DNA from: Tubiluchus corallicola
Taxonomy: Eukaryota; Priapulida; Priapulimorpha; Priapulimorphida; Tubiluchidae
Direction of reading: 5' to 3'
Assembly (NCBI GenBank): GCA_030141605.1
Contig: JAQGDQ010000163.1
Location: 64,001-128,000 of the forward strand
DNA: 64,000 nucleotides
Under the pieces are notes generated by a model. The model searched no databases. It saw nothing but the letters and a program-made list of their open reading frames with translations, and had not been told where the DNA came from. Shown one piece after another: positions 1 to 13,500 of the stretch (its first letter is position 1; the number at the start of each line of letters is the position of its first letter). A program made the position numbers and the translations under genes.

Positions 1-766
1 AGCTTCTGCAGCATTCCATAGAAGTCAGTTATAAGACCGCAATGCACTGATAAAGTTTCCAAAAACTTGAGAGTGTGCAAACCCACTCTCTGCTACAAGG
101 AAGGGCAATATGGGTGGGATGGCATTTTCCCTTGTCATAACCATTGCCATAATTATAATCTTTGTTGTCATCTAAAATGCGCAAATAAGATCTAAAATCT
201 GCAAAAACAGAGCTTTCACTTAATGATAAAGTCCATAAAAGTCATATGTTTTTGCCTCAAATTTAAGCTAGCATCATGAATAACCATATACTGATAACAA
301 TCCACATGATGGTCTGGAAATACTTTAAAGTGGACCCCTTAAGGAAACATTTATAACTGCAAAACGTGAACCTACAAATGTCAGCCAATGCTGCCAATCA
401 CTTTCTATTCTGGGCCATTGTAAACCTATGCCTGGACGAGCACTACTAGCTGAACTATGAAAATCTGTTCCTTGTATTCCACGAGGATACATTCCTCCAT
501 TTTTAGATTTCACATTTACATGATCATATCAATCACAAGTAAGTGCTAAGTGGTAAATCCTGACGTCTAGTCACTGACAGCGAATAGGAAGTTAGAACAA
601 AAGCAGTTGGTAAAACCATCGTTTGTTACCTTTGTTTATCATCTCTGTAAATACACATAGCCTGTTAACTTATCAGACTTAAACATGCAAATTAAAATTA
701 CATTTTTCATTACCTTTGTGCATTATCTCTGATGGCTGCACTGTTTATGCCTTGTTCTTCTTTTAG
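1..766 (+). other. Intron upstream of the first visible transporter exon
   Basis: AT-rich intron sequence ending in a pyrimidine-rich acceptor at 756-766 (cttcttttag). I see no exon, RNA gene or clear repeat in it. Confidence 0.7.
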
Positions 767-926
767 GCCTAGCATCAATGACAGTGCCAATGTACATTGC
801 CGAGAGTGCTCCAATTCAGATGCGAGGCCGCCTGGTGACGATAAACAACTTATTCATAACTGGTGGTCAGTGTGTCGCTGCAGTCATCGATGGCCTGTTT
901 AGCAACGATGCCGACAACGGGTGGAG
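767..926 (+). CDS. SLC2A13: Transporter exon: sugar-porter signature (helices 4-5)
   Basis: Starts in phase 2 (GC completes a Gly codon) and encodes [15 protein letters not shown] then [16 protein letters not shown], the classic PxYxAE...P...RG sugar-porter signature. It ends in DNGW plus AG before gtaggt, and the split Arg codon is completed by the next exon. Confidence 0.95.
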
Positions 927-1231
927 GTAGGTGGCACCTTGAACATATACATAAGATAAAACTTGTATCTCTTGTTGTTAATAATGACAGAACGGATGAT
1001 GACAATGATTCATTTTAGTGAATTTCCACATAGGCCATTTGCAACTTGACACTTTGCGTATGTAATAAATATGTGTTACGAACAGTATTGTTGATCAATC
1101 CTTTGATGTGCTATGCGATAATGGTTGTTGTAAGTTTGTTTAATAAATAAAGTAAAAAATAAAATAATAATGATGTGATAATAAATGATGTTGATGATAA
1201 CAATAGTGATGACAGTGAAGATGATGATGAA

Positions 1232-1293
<62 letters not shown>

Positions 1294-1538
1294 GGTGATG
1301 ATGATGATGATGATGATGATGGTGGTGATGATGATGACGACAATGATGATGACAATGATAATTGTTAAAATTGTTTTTGCCAAATCAGGCAGTCATTGAC
1401 AAACTGACAGGTAATACCTTTTATTTTTTGTGATACATGTCAGCCATGAAGTCACAAGCAACAACCATCTAATTAATGAACAGGCACAGTTTTGTGAAAG
1501 CATTAAAATATGACCAAAATGAGCTTATGCACATGATA

Positions 1539-1579
<41 letters not shown>

Positions 1580-4500
1580 AATATCATGCAGAATCACTTA
1601 TTTCACGATACTAAATGTGGCAATGCTTGCTTACTGTATGCCAATTCTGAACATTCGGATGAAAAAAACTGTTTTACGTTTGAAAAAGATCATATGGATA
1701 AGGATTCACAATAGTACATATATCTATCACCCACCAGATCTGTCCAGCAAACTGTTACGCAGTGATATGGATCAAAGTTTTTTTTATATTTTAAAGCATA
1801 ACTTTTCATTTAGTCTGGAACTGTATTAGTTATAAATAGTTTGGAAAACATAGTTGAGCCATTTTTATATATTCAAAGTGTGTGCATTTCGTTATTATTT
1901 TATTAAAAAGCTGTTAACACACTGTTTTCCACACATGACTTCTTTGCTTAGTTGCATTTTTGTAAATAGGTATATGCTGGGATTAGCTGGCGTCCCTTCT
2001 CTCATTCAATTCGTTGGGTTCATGTTCATGCCGGAGAGCCCAAGATGGCTGATCATCCACGGTCAGTATGAGAAAGCACGGGAGGTACTAAGAAGTATAC
2101 GTGGCTCCACCTTAAGCGTGGATGATGAGTTCGAAACCATAAAGCAGAACTGTCTGGAGATAGAAAGAGAACGGCAAGAACGCGGTGAGAATAAGAACAC
2201 TTTTTGGGGTTTTCAAAAACAGAATGTGTGGTTCACTTATGGATTCTGATGTCCATGGTGCCTACTAGAATCTGTTTTAATCAGATCAATGTAGAAAAAA
2301 ATTAGATTCACCACACATTTTTATTTTGGGTGTTTATTTCTGTTTTATAGTTTGAGAAACATTTGTGTATTTAAAAATTATGTCAAAACGTAAATTGATA
2401 ACGTAATAAATTGTATCAAAATTAAGTTAATGCTTGAAAGTGTTAACTGACCTAAAAATAGCTGATTTTCTTGGAAAACTCAGTCAGTTGATAAGGGCCA
2501 TAAAAATAATTACACAATTAAAGCTGTAGTTATGAAGTAATATATTAATAACTGTATTAATAAGAGATGGTTAGAGCTGGAGGTGGTTTAGCTTCCGCTA
2601 TTGTGAGTAATTTCTCAACAGCAATTTCTCAAATTTACATCCTTAAATTTAGAATTTTGTGAAGTTTCATTTAAACTTCGCCCATTTTTCAGTGATAAGC
2701 AAGGTGTTGGTTTTCTAACCTACCCGAGTAGATGTCATGATGTAATAGCTAATCGATACAATGCATTAACACAATTATTAATTCAGCTTAAAAACTTAAA
2801 ATCTATGTATGAGTTTCTCAGTGAAACAATGATAGAAATTACCTGATTTGATCTCACATACCCATCTGCTACACGAGTTTTACTGATCCTGATTCATTGA
2901 CCACTTTGTAAAATGCTTGAAGGCATAATAATACACTGTCACATCAAGTGAATGGTAAAATTTTATTACACATTTATACGTTAGTCGAAAGCAGTTATGA
3001 AGCTGCAATTTTCACACATAAAATGGTCATAAAGTGACTCCATCAACATGAAAAAGCAAACAAGAAAAGACATCACCATCAAAGCTAAAATAATTGGTGT
3101 TTAAAAACACCGAGAATGCAACCTTCGCTTGATGTATTAAGCAAAAATTACAAAATGTAAGTTTTATTTCTAATAGTCTTCATTAGGCAGAAATGTTACT
3201 AGAACAAAAGCATATCTGATAGTTTGCACTAGTTAGCTACATACTTGTTGCTAAGGCTGGTGGTAAGCATAAGAACTGACTGCACCTGTGCTGTGTTTAA
3301 TTTCCAATTAAACACAATTTTCAGATGTTGCCCGGCACTAACACTTTGCAAACACTAATTTAGAGTGTCTAATTGCAAACAGTTGCAAGCAATGGACTTT
3401 CATTTACCTAATCAACAGCTACAGTTTCTTCTCAAGCGATGCAGTTTCTGTTTAGACTTGGGTGTTTTATTGAAAATTTGCTACAGACTGACCATAATTG
3501 GATTCGAGGTTGATTAATGTGGCTTTGCTAGGAGTTTTGTCGTAGTTAAGCAATTCCGTACCTGTGTTTTATTGAAAATTTGCTTGCAAACTAACCATAA
3601 TTGGATTTTGGATTGATTAATGCGGCTTGGCAAGGAACATTGTCATAGTTAAGCAATGCTGCACCTGTGGAGCACTTCAACTCGTGGAGGTGATTTTTGC
3701 TTCTGAAAACAGGTTTTTGTAAGCTGTGTCAATGTGTCATGTACATGTAGTTAGTTATTGGGGAGGACAGGAGGAAGGTGAGGCTACATGTGAAATACCA
3801 AAAAACTGGCTTTTTTGAAACTTATACTTTACTGCTGTGATGTCGCCTAAAAATGTTTGTACTGAATAAAAAGACTTCTAAGAAGGATGCTTTTAATTAC
3901 CCTGTTGCTTAGGTCAAGTATCTTTCATTAGGGTATCATTTTATAAGATGCAGGATGTTACTAGTGTGGTTTTGCTAGAAAAACTGTGTTGTATTTGGCA
4001 TAAAGTAAGGTAGTTCTACAAACTGTTGTAGCAGCTTAGTCTTACTTGGCAATTCCCTAACAAATTTAGGAAGGAATTTACAATTTACAAATCCACACAT
4101 AATTTAAATACCCTAACCCTATCCCTAACCCTAATCCGCTTCACAAACTAACTTCTTGTGTGTGGGGAATTGTAAACTTTAACCCAAATCTAGTCTCATC
4201 AATGTAAAAGACTTAAACAACATAGGCAGACGATTTTAAACATTAAATCTAACCGAGAAGGCACCTGAATGGTCATGGTGTATGTTTGTTTTCAAAGTAT
4301 AGCAACACCTGACCTGATTAGTAAATAGACGATCGTCCATAATGGCTTCATCTGCCCTGCTGCTCCTCCATGTTGAGTGCTGAATTCTGATCTGCAAAGC
4401 TCTGAACTATGTTAAATCGGCTCACATTTTATGTATTTCTGTTAGCTCTACTCGGCTTGTTTCATGCTTTCAAGAGCTTGCTCTCGCTGCCGTACATCTG

Positions 4501-7500
4501 CATAGTTACCTTTCCTTTCATTCTGAATCTATGAATTGCATCATTGATTAATCTCCCTCACATTACATTAGCCATTATACAATATCTGCTAATAATGATT
4601 CCATTACCCCTTATTATGGTGTGATATTATATGGCTAGCCAGTATTGCTTTCATTGGTACTAAGTTGTCCACACCATACTGGCGTCCATAGCAATTTCTC
4701 ATAATTATTGTGTGTGCCAGCAAAACTTGACATTGATAAGGGTAATTTCCACATGCTTAGTATAGTACAAGTTTCGTGAGTTTCGAAGTAAATGACTTCT
4801 CATACGAGTTTGGAAATTCCCAATATTTATTGGAAATTGGGTTAGTTGCTAAATTCTTGTGCTGGTCAAGAACTGACTGCTAGTAGAAAAACTTTGAGGC
4901 ATTGGGCATGATTAGATTTCCAGACGTGTTTATAAAAGTCCAACTTCTTGATACAGCATGTTTTACCTAAAGCTGGAAAATTAATGCTTTGAACTGCTAA
5001 ATTAGTTTATTAGCCGTTGCTTTATCTGCTGATCTAGTTTACCAGCCATTGCTTCATCTGCTAAGCTGGATTATCTGCCATTGCTTCATCTGCTAGGCTA
5101 GGTTATCAGCCATTGCTTCATCTGCTAAGCTAGTTTATCAGCCATTGCTTCATCTGCTAAGCTAGTTTTTCAGCCATTGCTTTATCAGCTAAGCTAGGTT
5201 ATCTGTCATTGCTTCATCTGCTAAGCTAGGTTATCAGCCATTGCTTCATCTGCCATGCTAGTTTATCAGCCAATGCTATATCAGCTAAGCTAGGTTATCA
5301 GCCTATTGCTTCATCTGCTGTGCTAGGTTATCTGCCATTGCTTCATCTGCCGTGCTAGTTTATCAGGGAATGCTTTATCAGCTAAGCTAGGTTATCAGCC
5401 TATTGCTTCATTTGCTAGGCTAGGTTATCAGCCATTGCTTCATCTGCTAAGCTAAGTTATCTGCCATTGCTTCATCTGCTGTGATAGTTTATCAGCTAAG
5501 CTAGGTTATCAGACTATTGCTTCAACTGCTGTGCTAGATTATCTTCTAAGCTAGGTTATCAGCCATTGCTTCATTTGCTAGGCTAGGTTATCAGCCATTG
5601 CTTCATCTGCTAAGCTAGGTTATCAGCCATTGCTTCATCTGCTAAGCTAGGTTATCAGCTTATTGCTTCATCTGCTGTGCTAGGTTATCTGCTAAGCTAA
5701 TTTATCAGCCATTGCTTCATCTGCTAAGCTAGGTTATCAGCATTTGCTTCATCTGCTAATCTAGGTTTTCAGCCATTGCTTCATTTGTTAATCTAGGTTT
5801 TCAGCCATTGCTTCATCTGCTGTGCTAGTTTATCAGCCATTGCTTCTTCCAAAACTTTGTTGACTTCTGATTGCTTATAATAAGAACTGGAAACAGTTCA
5901 AAACAGGTTAAATAAGAAATAGTATAATGACTAAAATAAATATTAAAATTATATTAATGTCTGCTTATGATAACTTTTTTAGTATAGGGATCTATTATAC
6001 CCTGATGACAAGTATAGTAGTTAGTACGCTGTGATACCAATCTTGCTTATGAGCCACCGTTTTAGATTACTAAGTTAGTCAACAGACCATTGCCTCATGT
6101 ACCTAAGCTAGCCTATGAACATGGTTAGATTATGACCTTTTGGGCCCTCTAGCTTAATGAACTTGCCACCTCAGACGGAGCCACTTTCTAACTTGCCTGC
6201 ATCAGCCTTGGATATTTTAGAGACCTTTACATCTGTATAGCTTGAAATAGACCTATTTCAAAATTCTGTAAATAAATTAGAATAGCTGTCTTTTGTGTAT
6301 CAATAAAAATATTCTTTAAGAAATATCACTTTCACTATTTAGTGCAAACCAAATTAGCACACATTTCAACACAATCACAGTGAAAAATAGATTTTTTACC
6401 AAATGTTACCTAACCTTGAGGGGCCCTAGTAGCAGCCTATACTAGCCTATAGGATAATCTTGCCCTGACTATGAACCCATGCCACAAAGTGCTAAACTAG
6501 TCTCACCAATTACGTGTCAAACTGCTGCACTAGCTTATAAGACATGGTTACGAATTGCTAAACACAAGAGCTCAAAACCACCTGGGATTACATTCACTGA
6601 ATGAAATTAGTGTGATAACAATTAAACAAGTTTTAGAAAAGAATCCCTGCTAATACACAATAACATCTGAACAGAGATAAAGAAATTTGACAGCAAAGAG
6701 TTTTGAAACTGCAGATTTCTTGTTATCTAATCTTTATGCTGTCACCAAAACTGTTTGTGTCATGGTGTGTTCTGCCAGTGATGCACTGAAGCCTATAATG
6801 GAAGAGATGAATGACCATGAGGTAGAAAACAAAGCAAGCATTGGATTATATGCCAAATGGCTTAATTTTAGTTTTCATTTTGTAGTTTCTGATTAAATTA
6901 GTTACTAGATATCCAAATGGAACTGTGAAGAACATTGTTGGAATGTGTGTTCATGTAAATACTTTATGCCCATTTGTTGTGCATTCAAAACGTCACTACC
7001 TATAATCTCAGGATCATCAATATCGCACGTCTGTTCACGTAGTGTCACTTCTCCATACATAAGAGCATGTAGGTCGGATTCAAATTGTGAAATCGTGTGA
7101 TTAGTGTCTGATTTCTTCGGGCAGTGAGACACTATAGTCGGTTATCGTTTACTCTGAATAAAGCAATTACGCTTTCAAGTCTGAAACTGGAGCCTAGCGT
7201 CTGATCGCTTACAATGACACTTAATAATGCATCATTTCCTTTGACATCCGCTTCAGTAATGGCATATGTCATATGTGGCGGCCTGATTTACTGAATCTTC
7301 ATGCGGCTTTATTGGAAAAGATAGACAGAGATAGTACATATCCGATTTTAATGATTTTTTTAAGTATGACTTAGCTTGTTCACTTATAATTTTCCATTTA
7401 ATTCTTTATCTTTTCCTTTTTCTTCAGTGCTTCAAGATTTCTGCTTTTGCTGTTAGTTGGTTACACTGGCAGCAAACATTTTTCCCTATAGGTCTAATGT

Positions 7501-10500
7501 GATTGGAATAGGCTTTACTTAGTGGATAGTGGCTTTACTCTGACGGAAGTGGTGCTGACAAGTCACTGGCGTAGCAGTGTCTAGTGGTTTTTGCTGGATT
7601 ACTGCTGCGTTTACCTGTCTGAAGGCAGATTTCTTTTATTTTAGAATTCTGCCTGCCCAGTGTCTACTATAGACGTGACTGGTGTATGATGATGATACTT
7701 AGTGGGATTGCTCACGTGGCTTGATGTTAATTGAGAAAGTTCTAGACGTTTGGTTTCCAGACACAAATTCTGAGGTTTTGTCAGTTAATAAATTTCTGTT
7801 GTGACGCTTAAACTTAGTTATTGACTTTAGGAACTAACCAGTCCTGTCGAATGTGGAAAGTAGTCTATTGCCACTTCACTGTGACTTTGCCGGTCAAGAC
7901 ATATTTTAAACTTGTGTGGGAGTCTTAAATACATTGAAAATCCATTCCTTGTTTTTTAACGCTGATTTTTCGTCTTCCTAAGATAATCACGCAAAAGGAT
8001 TTTCCTAGCAGGTGTTACTGCTAATGATCTCATTATTTCTCTGAAACTTTCTGCCATGTTTGTGAAATCTTGACATTTCAAAATCTTGCTCTTATTTGCG
8101 TGCAGTAAATGGAGTTCATTCAGCCGGAAATAGCATTTTATTCTGAATTTGTGCACGTAAATGAACTACTATTTCCATTTTAATAACTTCGCCACACGTT
8201 CAAGGTTTGTCTTAGCTGTTTTACATTTGCCATTATTCTCTTGCACGCTGTGAACAATGTCTTAATCTATACTTGCTGTTTTTTCTACTGCAAGAACAGC
8301 AAATGTAACTATAACACTGTCTTCAGCAGCAGTTTTTTGTTAGTAATATGAGAAACTACCATTATTAAAGGTAACTAAGAGATTCTGCTGTATCTTTAGT
8401 AATAACTTTTAGTTGCCAGCAGTAACTGCTTCTGGTGGGCAAAACAGCAGCTACTACCATATCAGTGAGATTGCTGTCAAACAGAATGATCATGTAAAAT
8501 AGTTCTTAAAAATAAGAACAATTTTAATGCTAAATAATTATATGTATAAGAGTTCTTAAAAATAAGAACAATTTTAATACTAAATAATTATATGTATACT
8601 CTTCTTTTCTTGTTAGTATGATCGTCCTTTTTGCCTATTTAATTTTTTACTATTCATGGAGATGCTGATTTATGAACTAAACAGTCTCGTTAGCTCTTAT
8701 TCAATTACAGTTCTAATCATAACTAAGATCCACTCTTTTGTTGAGGGGAATTTTCGCAAGCATTTGATGCAGCTAGAATCGTCCCAAATGGATCCAGATT
8801 AAGACGTCAAGAGGCCCTAAGCACTGAAAAGATTATGCTACCCCACATGCGTGTAATTCAGAATAAAAATAATACTAGACTGTAAAGTGAAATTTTATCT
8901 TTCGAAATGAAAGAAAATTTGCAGTAGGATTTTTTACAGTAAATGCTAGGGCACCAGCTTTACATTACATAGAAAGTGATATTAGATTAAAAAAACACGC
9001 TTGACCTATATTATGACGCATTGTATAATCAGTCAATGTTATCATATATGGCCAATGACCAGCTCCGGTTGATCAGTAGCCTAAATCTATATGACCATCG
9101 ATACTGTCAATATTATTGTAAACAAACACATAAACCGTCGCACATATTCAGATATATTTTACTTTTGCGTAATTATTTAATTTGAAATTACTGTGTGGGC
9201 CCTTCTTCTCCTGTGACCCTAAGCATGTGCTAATTATGGTTAATGGTTAGTCCGGGGCAGGTTCCAGATTTTATATAGCTGCAGATGCAATGCCAATTTA
9301 ATAAAAAGATTGTAGAATACATTCTGATTTGGTTGGCTAAAAGGCCTTCTAGAGATGTAATCAGTTCTTGTTGGGATTGTATTTGATTCATTTTAGTTAA
9401 ATTTATTAAATTTTAGTGAAATTAAATAGCTTTTTGCCCTTAGGACTTTTTTATGTTTTATCATTATGATAATAAGATTCTTTCAAACAAATTTATCGTC
9501 AAGATTAACAAGCTTTATTTCTGAAAACACCCGATGAAAAAGATACTGCAGTTAATGAACATTTATCAACTTAGTGAAATAATTCAACAAAAGCATTTTT
9601 GTATGCTATTTAAATGCATCTTACTATCAATGTACATGTTACTATTTATATCAGCAGTAATCATGACAGACAATTCATTAACCTTAAGCATAGTTTTGGT
9701 ATCAACAGCATGTAATATTACATTGGAATCTCAGATAATCACAGTTCCTGTTGACTAGCTTTGATATTGATCCTTCATAAAACATTAATCAGAGACTATT
9801 GTTATTCCTGCATGTTATTGTTGGCTTCTCGCAAAATTGGGGTGGATCCAGAGAGGCTATCACCTCTCATGTTTATAAATGATAAGGTGACATTGTGAGG
9901 GAAACCAACTGTTACATCCCGACATCTGGATCGTCTTCAATAAATTTAAAGTGATTTCTCATTGAAATGTTGAAATATTTCTGATCGTGTTCCAAGCGCT
10001 GGATTTTTAACAAGAGTAATGGTCGCAAATAGTAGTGTATTGCTCCTTGAACAAGGAAACCGTTAGAGTGTCCTGACTAAACGATTGGACAGAACTGATC
10101 CCTTCTGTCAAACAGCGATCTGCGTCTTTACTCTCAGAATGAAAATTTATGTAGCTAAACATCTTCAGCTAACTGGTGACTGTCATGTTCTGTTTCTGTT
10201 TTTCAAAATCTTTTATCTTTGTGGCTTGTGCTAATATATTGGTCACTTGTAACACAACATCATAGGACTGCCTACTTTGTAATATAAATTGTAAATATGT
10301 ATGGTGCAGTACTTTTAAGCCAATAACCTTGTCTATTTGTTTACACCAAATTCCTTAGCTTAGTCCCTAGCTTTTTCTCAAGACATTCGAGAATTTGTTC
10401 GTGTTTGAATTCATGAATAAATCATGCCTGTGAAACTATTGAAAGGCGGCAGAATGAATGAAAAATCGTTTTGTTTTCAGCACATTTTACAGAGACCTTT

Positions 10501-13500
10501 GCTGCAGTGGACAGCCTCACGCTGGTTTATCATAGTTCAATTTATTGAATATTCTTGCCACTACTGTATTGGCGTTGCAGTCAAAAGACAGTGTGCATTG
10601 AACTCTACCACATTTTTTCTTCTTTTTTTTGAAGTTAGAAACCATTGAACCATTGTTACTACAGATACTTTAATGCATTGTTAATTTTTATTCATTGTTA
10701 TTGCAGCCAGTCGGAAGCCTCTGATTCTACAGATGTTACAGACACCATCGCTACAGCGTGCACTGCTGGTCGGATGCGGCTTACAAATGTTTCAACAGTT
10801 AGCTGGTATCAACACTGTCATGTGAGTTAATGGTTGCAGAATTTTACGTTTTTTATCCGTAAAAAATAAAAAATGGATAATGATAAAGTTAATGTCTAAT
10901 AGTAGTTATGTCCACTGAAGCAAAAAAAGTTGATCTTATTGTAATGAAGTTAAACTTATATCATAAACTATTGAAACTTTTATGTGTGAATAGAATCGGT
11001 CCATTACTATATGTTTTGGTCCTGAAAAAAATTATATTTTCATCAAAAATTTTCCCATTATGTGCAACAGCTAACCAATCAGAATACTGTGTTTCTGGTG
11101 AACTATCTGTACAAAAACAAAAGACCGAAAATAGTTTATGTGTAGGAATAAAATTTGTAAATTAAAAATTTTGCCTTTGCGCCTAACAAATAAGCTCTTC
11201 ATTTATATCAAATTTATTTGACTATACAAAAAGAGAGAGCAACTGGAAGAACCCTTTTCATTGTTCCAGTCATTGTTGATGATCATGAAACGGTCAAAGG
11301 TTAAACCAGACACTGCATTTGTGTACACTTCATAACGCCTTGCAGCCCATGCTATTGTCTAGCTAGAACCTTACCCAATTAATTTTTCTTGTTCTTAAGC
11401 AAGACACTGCTAGTAAATCACTCTACATCACACAGACTAATGCATGATTAAGTAAAGTCCACATAAAACAACAATGAAATGGTGTTACAAATATCGCAGA
11501 TAAAGTTGCTAAACTGATGTGCCAGACGACTTTGCTTTACCCACATGTCACATGGCAGCTGTAGTAAAGACACGTTGCTGTCAGTCATTCTCTACAGCAA
11601 CTGCACATGTGCACAACAAAACTGTGAAAAGGCTTATTTGTTACATTTTTCTGTCCTCATTAGCATGCTCTTGTGTTTTTACGTGCACATTGCATAATTG
11701 AAGGTTTTTGTTTCAAGCATGTTCTTTTCCTCATGCAGGTATTACGGTGCCACTATTATAGAAATGGCCGGTGTGAAAACTAAGTCACGAGCAATATGGC
11801 TGAATGCTGCCGTGGCAGGTGTAAATTTTCTGTGCACCATATTTGGTGTTTATCTTGTGGAAAAGATAGGGCGACGCCTCTTAACATTAGGCAGTATGGC
11901 AGGTAGGTTGGTGCAAAAGGATTATCTAATAACTTCGTTTGAAACTGTCATTACTGGATGCTGACGTACTACTTAACGTTAAAAGTAGATATTATGTCAT
12001 TTTAATTGGCATTCACTATAATAGCTCTCTAAACTGTCACTACCCGTACCACAAGATGCCTTGCCTTCTTCTCTAAGTGAGGGTCAAAGGCTAACATTGT
12101 GGGTTGTCAGCCGTGATTCCAAAATTTTTTTTTGTTCCAGAAACGCAGCCCCTACCAATAAGGCAAATTTTCCAATCTTGATAGTTCACCACCCAATTAA
12201 TTATTTCCTAGTACGAGCTTACTCTCACTGAAGTAACTGCTAATTAGATTATAAATGTTTTTTTAGAATTGATGAGGCTGTGTAATCTAGTGTCTTTGCA
12301 TTACATTTATAATCCAAATGTTCCTGGTTCAAATCTAGACTCATTACCAGATATTTCACATTTTGTTTTTCAGTCAAAATTTGATTTCAAAAATTCAATA
12401 ATTGGATGTCCATTTAATCATCAATTGATTCTCTTGTAATTAGATTTACAAATATTATTAAGACCAAAGAGACAAATAAGAAAGTGCACATTGATCCCAT
12501 GCAAGACAGGTTCTTTCTTTAAGTACTGCTAAGGTAGCTTTTTTCAAACAGAAAAAAAATATTTTGTTATTTCAGGTGTTGTACTAAGCTTAGCTGTACT
12601 AGCCATTGGTTTCCAATTAACAGCTGTCAACTCGCCACCAATCACGTATAAAGAACCAGGCATATCCAACCCCGTGTGTGGAAGATATAAGTAAGTTGTA
12701 TTATATTAACTGCAAGAAAAATTATCTTTAAAACAAGAAAATTCAAGCCCAACTGCATTTCATTTTGGCTGCATTTTCCAAAGTAACTCACACTGACTTT
12801 CTTATTTAAAATAAAGTGGTTCGTCTCTTAACATTTTTATCTTGCCTTGTGCTTTTCATCATTGCTTCGTAATTTGAAGATATACAGCTATGACAGAAAT
12901 TACTTATGAAAATTACTATAACATGGTTGTTTAAATCAAACCTTAAGATGTTATTAAGTTGAGTGGATTTTAATATTTGCAGTTTGTCTTCCCTAAGGAT
13001 CATACGTGAAGCAATTAATGTGGCATTACAGAAACATCAGCAGCATTTATTAGAACTACCTTATTATATTTTCCTGTTTAATGTCTTTATTGTCTGTGTC
13101 TAGTGATGTCTGCTTGTCTAATATATCATAAAGTCTTTTCAATCATAATAGTCTTGTCTCCTAGGAGAGTTGGTTTCATTCTCATTTTGCAAAAATATGA
13201 ACATGGGAAGATAACTGTGGTATGGTTGTTATGGTGTGGTAAATTTCCTGCCCATATAACGAGAATGCTTTCACTTCCAGGTTAGAGATTTTAAATGTGT
13301 GATGGAATCACCGAAACTTTCTTATTTCATTATTAGGAAGTTAATAACTTCTTCTGTGGTTCCATAAGTATTGAATAACAATTAGCACATTTTTTGTTTC
13401 ATCGGTTCTTTCTTATATGTTTTGATTGTTGGTTTGTTGGTTCATATATTTCTATTTGTTTTTTTCACTCTTTGTTTATTCATTCATTTTTCCATTGTTT

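Larger units (their letters stand above)
927..1969 (+). other. Intron with two microsatellites
   Basis: Intron of 1,043 bp. It carries a GAT/ATG trinucleotide array at about 1188-1356 and an AT dinucleotide array at about 1541-1576, and nothing else I can name. Confidence 0.85.
2185..10706 (+). other. 8.5-kb intron with tandem repeats
   Basis: Contains a ~105-bp tandem duplication (3462-3670), a short telomere-like motif (4110-4136), a 32-bp minisatellite (5001-5849) and a 50-bp tandem duplication (8501-8598). The rest (2200-3450, 5850-8500, 8600-10700) is AT-rich with no supported exon. Confidence 0.8.

Noticed and set aside
1111-1399. Long open frames rich in Asp, His, Ser or Met
   Set aside because: They are translations of the GAT microsatellite on both strands, with no domain and no splice context.
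4110-4136. Chromosome end
   Set aside because: Only four units, embedded in an intron of a continuous gene.
5001-5849. Possible CRISPR-like array
   Set aside because: The unit repeats head to tail without unique spacers, and the host is an animal; it is a minisatellite.
6687-7132. Two small frames (69 and 75 codons) on opposite strands
   Set aside because: No motif, no splice sites and composition like the intron; treated as chance.
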